From Bacteroidia bacterium (GTDB lineage Bacteria; Bacteroidota; Bacteroidia; Bacteroidales; GCA-2748055): a stretch of DNA of 19,773 bases. The translations under genes and the position numbers were made by a program. Every line of letters begins with the position of its first letter. Position 1 is the first letter of the stretch. The notes beneath the pieces are model-generated. The model ran no database searches. It had not been told where the DNA came from and saw only the letters and a program-made list of their open reading frames with translations. Shown here one piece after another: positions 13,169-19,773 of this stretch. Where the stretch lies: positions 1 through 19,773 of the forward strand of contig JAUVKN010000031.1 in NCBI GenBank assembly GCA_030596245.1, in the 5' to 3' direction.

Positions 13169-15504
13169 CAGAACTTGAAATTATAGGTAATTGCCGGAAC
13201 AATGGAAAACAAATATGTCATCTCAGCATAGGTCACATCAGGGTTGGACTCGTCCTGTCTGAAATTGAGTGTCCACACATTTTTTCTTGCATATGCATTG
13301 TATGCCGAGATGTTCCACTCTCCTCTCCATCTTTTCCCCGGTTTCTCCTTACCCCTGATTGTAATTGAAAGATCGAGCCGGTGATAAGATGGGAACCTGT
13401 ATTCGTTCCTTCCGGTATAGACAGGCAGGATATTTCCCATTACTTCATATCTTCCTGAAGGAAGGGTAAAAGGAATACCGATATTGTATACCCAGTTAGC
13501 AGCCACATCAATTCGTGAAAAGAGCTCATAGCTGAACACAAGAGAGAGATCGTGTGGTTTGTCATATGGCGCCGGGTAGGGATTGCCCTCATTGATCTCA
13601 GGAATATCACGCAATGTTTTTGACAGGGTGTAGCTGATCCATCCCGAGAATTTTTTCGTCTCATACTTGATATAGAATTCGGCACCATACGAGGTAGCCT
13701 CACCCACCCTCAACTCACCTTCCAGTCTGGGATTCAGCATCAATTGAGCATGGTCCCTGAAATCGATGGAGTTGCTCATTTTTTTGTAGTAGAACTCTAA
13801 GGAAGTCTCCAGCCTGTTGTCGAGGAAATTCCTGAAATAGCCCGCAGCTACCTGATCAGAGACCTGAGGTTTAATATTCGGGGATGCAGGAAACCAGATC
13901 TCCAGGGGCGTACCTGCGCTGGAATTGCTGGCCAGCTGGAGATACTGCCGAGTACGCGAATAACTGGCTTTCAGAGAATTCTTTTCACTCAATACATAAT
14001 TTGCCGCAACTCTTGGTTCAAGACCGTGATAGAAGTTGAAAAAATCTCCACTCTCGTAATGTAATGAATCTGTAACCTGGTGCTCCTCATCAAATTCATA
14101 TATGGTAGCTGGTCCCACATTGCTAAAGGTGGAATACCTTACTCCGTACCTGAGGGTGAATCTCTCTGCTATTTTTGATTCTCCGGAAAAATAGAGCCCG
14201 TTTTCCAATGAATGGTTACTGGGGAGTTCCATACTTTGATTGATGCCATCCTGACTTTGGGCCTTGACACTTCCAGGATTAATGGTATGATAGATTCCCG
14301 ATGCCCCGAATTGAAATGTGTGTTCGGGAGATGGATACCAGATGAAATCACCTTTGAATCCGTAATCTTCGAGATATGATTTCCAATTAAAATACTGGGA
14401 TGAACCCTCAGGTGTACCCAGGTCATAGAAATAGTGTGTATTTAAAAGTGTAAAATTGCTGAATAACCTATTGCTGAACAGGTGGTTCCATCTGAGGGTA
14501 AAGGTTCGGTTTCCAAAATACATCCCCGCATAATCATTGGCAAATACATCCTTTCCGTAATACCCCGAAAGATAGATCCTATTATTATCGTTGATTAGGT
14601 AGTTCAGTTTCCCATTGAGATCGTAGAAGAACAGCCTGTTTTGACGGATGGCTTCATCCTTGGCGAATTTGAGAAAAATATCGGCATAGGTTCTTCTGGC
14701 AGCCACGAGGAATGAAACCTTATCCTGTACTATAGGGCCTTCCAGGGTTAAGCGACTGGCAATTGTTCCAATTCCGCCACTTGCACTGAAATTTCTCCTG
14801 TTCCCCTCTTTCATCCGGATATCCAGCAATGATGAGAGCCTTCCTCCGGAACTGGCTGGGATATCTCCCTTATACAGTTTAACATCTTTGATGGCATCGT
14901 TGTTAAAAACAGAGAAGAATCCCATCAGGTGACTGGCATTATAGACCGTCGCACCGTCAAGCAGGATCAGGTTCTGATCGCGGCCTCCTCCCCTGACACT
15001 GAATCCTGATGATCCTTCACTGGTCATCTGAACTCCAGGGAGTAACAGTATGGTCTTTATTACGTCCACTTCCCCAAGCAGCGCAGGTATTTTCCTTATT
15101 GACTGAATGGACAACCGGGTACTGCCTGTTTCCAGACTTGTTATATTATTGTTATTTGCCAGACCAGATACAGTGACCTCTTCCAGCTGAATAATGGCTT
15201 CATTCAGCTCGATATCAAAAACTATGTCATCATTCAGGGAAATGGGTAGTGATGCAGTTGTATAGCCCATGTAAGAGCACACAACTGTATAATTACCAGA
15301 TTCAAGTGACAATGAGAAATAGCCATATTCATTTGTAATGGTACCAGCGCCACTCTCCTCAACAGACACATTGGCTCCAATCAGTTCTTCTCCGGTGGCA
15401 GCATCACGCACATATCCGCTTAAAGTAACCTTTGCATTGCTTTCAAGGGTAAAAAAAAGCAAGCTCAGGGAAAGAAACAATCCTATGGATGCAGGTTTTT
15501 TCAT
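13168..15504 (-). CDS. TonB-dependent receptor with carboxypeptidase-regulatory-like domain
   Basis: This 778-residue outer-membrane receptor has a signal peptide (residues 1-24, ending ESNA). A carboxypeptidase-D regulatory-like domain follows (about 27-112; VTLSGYVRDAATGEELIGANV, TNEYGYFSLSL, YMGY). The plug domain (about 125-235) has PALLGEVDVIKTILLLPGV and SVRGGGRDQNLILLDGATVYNASHL. A 22-strand-type barrel follows, ending in the aromatic ITYNFKF. It imports a ligand at the expense of TonB energy; with its DUF4249 partner it forms a receptor-lipoprotein pair distinct from the SusC/SusD pair. No sigma factor, FecR-type anti-sigma factor or degradative enzymes are adjacent, so neither the substrate nor the regulation can be inferred. 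Length and motifs are intact. Confidence 0.93.
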   Translation of the reverse strand: MKKPASIGLFLSLSLLFFTLESNAKVTLSGYVRDAATGEELIGANVSVEESGAGTITNEYGYFSLSLESGNYTVVCSYMGYTTASLPISLNDDIVFDIELNEAIIQLEEVTVSGLANNNNITSLETGSTRLSIQSIRKIPALLGEVDVIKTILLLPGVQMTSEGSSGFSVRGGGRDQNLILLDGATVYNASHLMGFFSVFNNDAIKDVKLYKGDIPASSGGRLSSLLDIRMKEGNRRNFSASGGIGTIASRLTLEGPIVQDKVSFLVAARRTYADIFLKFAKDEAIRQNRLFFYDLNGKLNYLINDNNRIYLSGYYGKDVFANDYAGMYFGNRTFTLRWNHLFSNRLFSNFTLLNTHYFYDLGTPEGSSQYFNWKSYLEDYGFKGDFIWYPSPEHTFQFGASGIYHTINPGSVKAQSQDGINQSMELPSNHSLENGLYFSGESKIAERFTLRYGVRYSTFSNVGPATIYEFDEEHQVTDSLHYESGDFFNFYHGLEPRVAANYVLSEKNSLKASYSRTRQYLQLASNSSAGTPLEIWFPASPNIKPQVSDQVAAGYFRNFLDNRLETSLEFYYKKMSNSIDFRDHAQLMLNPRLEGELRVGEATSYGAEFYIKYETKKFSGWISYTLSKTLRDIPEINEGNPYPAPYDKPHDLSLVFSYELFSRIDVAANWVYNIGIPFTLPSGRYEVMGNILPVYTGRNEYRFPSYHRLDLSITIRGKEKPGKRWRGEWNISAYNAYARKNVWTLNFRQDESNPDVTYAEMTYLFSIVPAITYNFKF

Positions 15505-15540
15505 CTCGACAGGTCCAATATTACCTGCTCAAATAGACAA

Positions 15541-15573
15541 ATATCAGACCATATAGTTGTATTGGCCTGATAT
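15541..15573 (-). terminator. Weak terminator-like hairpin after leuA
   Basis: On the minus strand ATATCAGGCC (15573-15564) pairs over ten bases with GGTCTGATAT (15550-15541), with one G-U pair and a 13-nt loop. The downstream tail (TTTGTCTATTTG) is only moderately T-rich. It lies between the leuA stop and the receptor start. It could be a terminator or a 5' structure of the receptor mRNA. Confidence 0.45.
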
Positions 15574-15610
15574 CAGAAGTTAAATTAATAAAAAAAGTGC
15601 GATTGCTCTG

Positions 15611-17110
15611 CTATACGATCTGGCTCATGGCATCTATGAAGGCTTCCACAGAAGCTGTAATGATATCAGTGGATGCAGAGAAGCCATAGTACACAACACT
15701 TTTATGTTCTACCTGCATATGCACCTTGCCCATATCGTCACTTCCCCGTGTGATGGCCTGAATAAGAAATTCTTCTATCCTCACCTTTTTCTTGAGGATC
15801 TCTTTTACTGCATTGATCGATGCATCAACCGGACCGTTCCCTTCAGAAGTGACGGTGTGACATTTTCCATCCCACTCCATGGTTACAGTAGCCACTGGTG
15901 TAGTACCCTTACCACAAACTACCTGCAGGTTTTGGAGATGCAGGTTCCTCTTGATATCCCTGGCACTTGCACCAGCAAGTACCTTTAAATCTTCATCTAC
16001 AATTTCTTTTTTCGAATCAGCCAGTTTGATGAACTCCTCATAAATCGAATTCAGAGCGGATTTACTGAATGTATAACCCAGTTTTTCTAACCTGTGCTTC
16101 AGCGCAGCTCTTCCGCTTCGCGCTGTGAGTAGTATGGCAGATTCATTAATTCCTACCGTCTTGGGATTGATGATCTCATAATTCTCGCGCCGTTTCAGTA
16201 CCCCATCCTGATGAATACCTGAAGAGTGCGCAAATGCATTCCGTCCCACGATAGCTTTGTTGGGTTGAACCGGCATGCGCATTAAGGTAGATACCAGGCG
16301 GCTTGTGTGGTAGATCTTTTTTGGATTGATATTGGATATGAGGTTCAGGTGCTTCCTGCTTTTCATGATCATGGCGATCTCCTCCAACGAAGTGTTACCC
16401 GCACGCTCACCGATACCGTTTATGGTTACTTCCACCTGCCTTGCCCCGTTGATCACACCACTCATGGTATTGGCTGTGGCCATACCCAGGTCATTGTGAC
16501 AGTGGGTGGAGAGGATGGCTTTATCGATATTAGGCACATGATCCACAAGGTATTTGATCTTCTTGCCATACTCATCGGGAAGGGTATAACCGGTAGTATC
16601 AGGTATATTGATCACAGTTGCACCAGCATTGATTACTGCTTCCACCACCCTGGCAAGATATTTATTATCTGAACGCCCTGCATCTTCAGCATAGAATTCC
16701 ACATCTTCAACAAATGACTTGGCATATTTTACTGCTTCCACTCCCCGTTCGACAATCTCATCCGGATTGCTATTTAATTTGTGGTAGATGTGGTAATAAG
16801 ATGTACCTATACCTGTATGAATACGAGGACGTTTGGCAAACTTAAGCGATTCTGCAGCAACCTCAATGTCTTTCTTAACCGCCCGGGTTAGCCCACATAT
16901 TACTGGTTCGGTGACCGCTTTACTGATCTCCACCACTGAGTTAAAATCACCCGGACTGGAAATGGGAAAACCGACTTCAATCACATCTACGCCCAGCTCT
17001 TCCAAAGCCCGTGCAACTTCAATTTTCTCAATGGTATTCAGTTGGCAACCGGGGACCTGCTCTCCATCCCTGAGGGTTGTATCAAATATGTATACTCGAT
17101 CTTTGGCCAT
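15611..17110 (-). CDS. leuA: 2-isopropylmalate synthase
   Basis: LeuA condenses acetyl-CoA with 2-oxoisovalerate, the first committed step of leucine biosynthesis. The 499 residues open with the catalytic DTTLRDGEQVPG motif (R14, D15) and carry the metal-binding HCHND (H203, H205) and the GIGERAGNTSLEE block. The acyl-CoA/substrate-binding GRNAFAHSSGIHQDGVLK loop follows. From about residue 385 is the LeuA allosteric dimer domain (LHLQNLQVVCGKG, GNGPVDASINAV), expected to mediate leucine feedback inhibition. Length and domain order are normal. The regulatory domain separates it from homocitrate synthase-like relatives. leuB, leuC and leuD are not adjacent. It follows the flavodoxin gene on the same strand after a 115-nt gap containing an AT-rich inverted repeat. 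Confidence 0.96.
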   Translation of the reverse strand: MAKDRVYIFDTTLRDGEQVPGCQLNTIEKIEVARALEELGVDVIEVGFPISSPGDFNSVVEISKAVTEPVICGLTRAVKKDIEVAAESLKFAKRPRIHTGIGTSYYHIYHKLNSNPDEIVERGVEAVKYAKSFVEDVEFYAEDAGRSDNKYLARVVEAVINAGATVINIPDTTGYTLPDEYGKKIKYLVDHVPNIDKAILSTHCHNDLGMATANTMSGVINGARQVEVTINGIGERAGNTSLEEIAMIMKSRKHLNLISNINPKKIYHTSRLVSTLMRMPVQPNKAIVGRNAFAHSSGIHQDGVLKRRENYEIINPKTVGINESAILLTARSGRAALKHRLEKLGYTFSKSALNSIYEEFIKLADSKKEIVDEDLKVLAGASARDIKRNLHLQNLQVVCGKGTTPVATVTMEWDGKCHTVTSEGNGPVDASINAVKEILKKKVRIEEFLIQAITRGSDDMGKVHMQVEHKSVVYYGFSASTDIITASVEAFIDAMSQIV

Positions 17111-17154
17111 GATTGCTGTTTTTAATGCGAAGAAAATTAATCACAAAAGAAGTA

Positions 17155-17190
17155 AATTATATGATCAATTATGCTATTCAACATATAATT
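17155..17190. repeat. 9-bp inverted repeat upstream of leuA
   Basis: AATTATATG (17155-17163) and CATATAATT (17182-17190) are perfect reverse complements, 18 nt apart, 45 nt before the leuA ATG. It may be an operator or a 5' UTR hairpin. AT-rich sequence makes chance a real alternative. Confidence 0.35.
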
Positions 17191-17225
17191 AATTCACACA
17201 AAAGCGATCAAATCAAAGAAAAGGA

Positions 17226-17732
17226 TCAGGAAAATTCACTTTTAAGCTGTTCCACCCAGTTTGTCACCCTCTCCTTGTTCATTGAGCCCTGGTTTTCATA
17301 GTCAATCGCCAGTCCGGTAAACTGGTCTCCCCGCAATGCCCGTGAACTTTCGTATTCATACCCTTCTGTGCTGGTGAATCCCACAAGGGTGGCCCCCTGC
17401 CCTTCCAGTATCTCTGCCATGATTCCCAAGCCATCCAGGAAGTTTTCAGGATATCCTTTCTGATCGCCCAAACCATACAAGGCTATTCTCTTTCCTGTGA
17501 GATCAAGGTCTTCCAGAGCGGGAACAAATTCATCCCAGTAATTGGGAAGCTCACCATCAAACCAGGTGGGTACACCCATGATAATCTGGCTAAAGGAGTT
17601 GAACAGCTCTTCGGTGAGGAGTTCTGCATTTACGAGTTCTACCTGATCATCATTGAAGGTCTCTTTGATCCGTTCAGCTATTATCCCCGTTTTCTTAGCG
17701 TTAAAACTATAGATGATTGCAGTCTTATTCAT
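17226..17732 (-). CDS. fldA: Flavodoxin
   Basis: This 168-residue flavodoxin carries low-potential electrons through FMN in the cytoplasm. The family core is clear: an opening beta strand TAIIYSF, GVPTWFDGELPNYWDEFVPALEDLDLTGKRIALYGLGDQKGYPENF (positions about 53-98), and ATLVGFTSTEGYEYESS with the extra loop of long-chain flavodoxins. W57 and the tyrosine near 94 are in positions that flank the FMN ring in relatives. The phosphate-binding loop is unusual: SFNAKKTG rather than the standard S/T-x-T-G-N-T. The gene begins 17 nt after the stop of the fused E1 gene, so the two are probably co-transcribed. Possible uses are support of radical SAM or reductive enzymes. No partner is identified in the window other than by proximity. 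Confidence 0.92.
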   Translation of the reverse strand: MNKTAIIYSFNAKKTGIIAERIKETFNDDQVELVNAELLTEELFNSFSQIIMGVPTWFDGELPNYWDEFVPALEDLDLTGKRIALYGLGDQKGYPENFLDGLGIMAEILEGQGATLVGFTSTEGYEYESSRALRGDQFTGLAIDYENQGSMNKERVTNWVEQLKSEFS

Positions 17733-17749
17733 TGTTTTCCTGTTAGGTC

Positions 17750-19773
17750 TTAATAATTCAACAGCTCTACTACTGCTTTTTCGATCCGGTTAATATCTGG
17801 CAGGATAGCAGCTTCAAGGATCCTGTTAAATCCTACCGGGGTGAATGTAGAACCCACACGCTTTACCGGAGCGTCCAGGTGTTCAAATGCCAGCTCATTA
17901 ATCTGAGAAGTCACCTCACCGCCAAAGCCACCAAAAATCTTGTCTTCATGTACAATAAGTACTTTACCAGTTTTTTTCACGGTGGTAAGAATGGCTTCGG
18001 TATCCAGAGGACTGAGCGATCTTAAATCGAGCACCTCAATGCTGCTCTTTCCATCCTTACTAAACTGATCGGCCAATTCGACACACATGGGGGTAGTATT
18101 TCCATAAGTGATGATGCTTACATCGGTTCCCTCCCTTCTAAGCCTGGCTTTACCAAATGGAACCTCGAAATCGTCAGGAATGGGTGTGGCCACTTTTGTT
18201 GCATTATAAAGCGCCTTTGGCTCAAGGAAGAGGGTCACCCCCCTTGACCTTAAACTGGTCCTGAGCAGACCAGCGGCATCATCGGCATAACTGGGGTAAA
18301 CCACCCTGATGCCAGGAAATGATGCCAGTGAGCCTTCGATGGTTTGTGAATGGTAGAGTCCACCGCCAATGTATCCTCCCGAAGCCAGACGAACGGTAAT
18401 ATTGGGTGAATACTGCCCCTTGGTACGCCAGTATTCATGGGATGTTTCTACAAACTGTTCCATGGCAGGCCAGAAATAATCTGCAAACTCAGCTCCTTCA
18501 ACCACGATGCGCAATTTGTCATTGTAACGGCTCATACCGTTTGCAGTCCCCATGATAAAATCTTCAGCGATCGGCGCATTGAATACCCTGTCCTTTCCAA
18601 ACTCTTGCTGCATCCCTTTGGTCACATTGAAGATCCCGCCTTTCTCCTTGTTGGCCACATCCTGCCCCCAGATATAGGTATCAGGATTGTGTCTGAACTC
18701 CGCTTTTAGCGTCTCATTTAAACCTTCGATCAGCTTTTTTGGTTCACCTTCCTGGTTGTGAAGTCCTTCAGGGTATTTCTCACTGACATAAGGTTCAGGA
18801 ATCACAAAATCATGAATGGATCCGGGATCAGGGGGTGGAGAATTCATCCCTACTTTATGGGCTGCTTTTACTACCTCTTTTGCATCGCTTTCAAGTTGCT
18901 CTATCTCCTCTTCTGTAAATCTTTCATACCTGAGCAACAGCCTCCTGTATTTGGCCAGAGGATCATACTCATGCACATAATTAAGCTCATAGTCATCCCG
19001 GTATAGATCATGCCGGTCAGAATTGGAGTGTGAATGGATCCGCACGCAGTTGGCCTGAACAATGACAGGATGTTCGTGTTCCACCACATACTCCTTTGCT
19101 TCGGTCATGGTATTCATACTGTCGAATACATCTTTTCCATTGCAATGAAAAATCTTCAGGTTCTTGAATCCTGAGAAATTATTGGCCACCTTCCTGTTGG
19201 CGGTCTGATCTGCCTTGGGTACTGAAATTCCATAGCCATTGTCCTGGAATACAAAAATAACAGGGAGCTTTTCATTGCTGGCACCATTGATCGCCTCATA
19301 AACATATCCTTCAGACACAGAGGATTCACCCTGTGAGCTAATGGCCACTCCGGGCACCTTATACTTCTTCAGAGCCCTTGCCACACCGACGGCATGCAGT
19401 GTATGATTTCCGGTACAGGAGGAGACATTGTGAACGTTCCATTCGGGCTTTGCAAAGTGGTTGGACATGTGACGTCCTCCCCCTGCCACATCAGCATCTT
19501 TAGAGATACCATTCAGTATTAGCTCCTCAGCAGTCAGTCCGGCTGAATGTGATGTAAGCAGATCCCTGTAATAAGGAAACAGATGATCATTTTCCCGGTC
19601 AAAGACCTGACCTATTGCCAGTTGAATTCCATCATGTCCGGCATAGGGTGCATGGTATGACCAACCAATGGCCTGTTTCAGGTAATTGGGAGCCCGGTCA
19701 TCAATGGACCTGCCCACCAGCATCAATTTAAACCACTTTGCCAGGGTCTCTTTTTCAGTTTTTTTAATGCTAT
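17750..19773 (-). CDS. Fused alpha/beta E1 of a 2-oxoacid dehydrogenase (5' end cut by window edge)
   Basis: This encodes thiamine-diphosphate-dependent E1, which decarboxylates a 2-oxoacid and acylates the E2 lipoyl group. The visible 673 codons fuse an alpha portion (to about 18730) with a beta portion. Alpha features are YAGHDGIQLAIGQVF, YYRDLLTSHSAGL, GGGRHMSNHF and the TPP-binding stretch around 19240-19350, where the usual GDG is replaced by SQGESSVSEG ending in DNGYGIS. Beta features are WGQDVANKEKGGIFNVTKGM, the catalytic glutamate in NAPIAED, GLYHSQTIEG, and the C-terminal VHEDKIFGGFGGEV. The frame is open to the window edge, so the ATG at 19723 is internal and the true start lies outside. 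The substrate is most likely a branched-chain oxoacid or pyruvate; the sequence does not decide. The E2 and E3 genes are not in view. Flavodoxin follows 17 nt later. Confidence 0.92.
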   Translation of the reverse strand, partial: SIKKTEKETLAKWFKLMLVGRSIDDRAPNYLKQAIGWSYHAPYAGHDGIQLAIGQVFDRENDHLFPYYRDLLTSHSAGLTAEELILNGISKDADVAGGGRHMSNHFAKPEWNVHNVSSCTGNHTLHAVGVARALKKYKVPGVAISSQGESSVSEGYVYEAINGASNEKLPVIFVFQDNGYGISVPKADQTANRKVANNFSGFKNLKIFHCNGKDVFDSMNTMTEAKEYVVEHEHPVIVQANCVRIHSHSNSDRHDLYRDDYELNYVHEYDPLAKYRRLLLRYERFTEEEIEQLESDAKEVVKAAHKVGMNSPPPDPGSIHDFVIPEPYVSEKYPEGLHNQEGEPKKLIEGLNETLKAEFRHNPDTYIWGQDVANKEKGGIFNVTKGMQQEFGKDRVFNAPIAEDFIMGTANGMSRYNDKLRIVVEGAEFADYFWPAMEQFVETSHEYWRTKGQYSPNITVRLASGGYIGGGLYHSQTIEGSLASFPGIRVVYPSYADDAAGLLRTSLRSRGVTLFLEPKALYNATKVATPIPDDFEVPFGKARLRREGTDVSIITYGNTTPMCVELADQFSKDGKSSIEVLDLRSLSPLDTEAILTTVKKTGKVLIVHEDKIFGGFGGEVTSQINELAFEHLDAPVKRVGSTFTPVGFNRILEAAILPDINRIEKAVVELLNY

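Noticed and set aside
17111..17225. Possible short leader ORF upstream of leuA, starting around 17184
   Set aside because: It has only one leucine codon and no terminator hairpin follows, so there is no support for attenuation of leuA.

Overview
The window comes from a member of the Bacteroidota, most likely of the Bacteroidales/Marinilabiliales type. Several things point there: a TonB-dependent receptor coupled to a DUF4249 lipoprotein, a TPR-type periplasmic-sensor histidine kinase, a fused 2-oxoacid dehydrogenase E1, weak Shine-Dalgarno signals, and repeated matches to the Bacteroidota promoter consensus (TTTG, about 19-20 nt, TAnnTTTG). There are no tRNA or rRNA genes, no CRISPR array, no insertion sequences and no phage genes. 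Most of it reads as ordinary chromosome with several unusual regulatory elements.

Left part (1-3600), all on the minus strand. A TrpB2-type tryptophan synthase beta chain runs off the left edge. Its 5' leader contains a complete-looking ribosome-mediated transcription attenuator: a 28-codon ORF with five Trp codons (WRWHWW core), a segment able to form an antiterminator, and an intrinsic terminator 31 nt before trpB. This was found by reading the sequence and is the most striking feature here. Upstream lie a Tat-exported ThuA-domain protein, a small cold-shock protein with its own terminator, and a hemolysin III/PAQR-family membrane protein.

Middle part (3600-11200), mostly plus strand. A TPR sensor histidine kinase converges on a divergently placed msrA. 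Next comes a tight three-gene AmmeMemoRadiSam operon (radical SAM enzyme, Memo-family protein, AMMECR1-family protein). After it is a BlaI-type repressor overlapping an M56 (BlaR1-like) membrane protease. The repressor promoter carries three copies of the palindrome TACGAA-N4-TTCGTA, one between the -33 and -7 elements. The protease lacks a penicillin-binding sensor domain and instead ends in 20-residue DW-E repeats and a DFDFDF tract. The 407-nt gap that follows holds a GC-rich palindromic element and a promoter-terminator pair that could make a small RNA of about 95-100 nt.

Right part (11300-19773). A secreted, very basic protein with an internal duplication and a C-terminal OB-fold-like domain is on the plus strand. 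The rest is minus strand: a TonB-dependent receptor/DUF4249 lipoprotein pair, leuA (2-isopropylmalate synthase), and a flavodoxin directly downstream of a fused alpha/beta 2-oxoacid dehydrogenase E1 that runs off the right edge. Possible functional themes are amino-acid metabolism under product control (trpB2, leuA, the E1 enzyme), oxidative repair and redox (msrA, flavodoxin), and envelope sensing and uptake (histidine kinase, BlaI/M56, TonB receptor pair).
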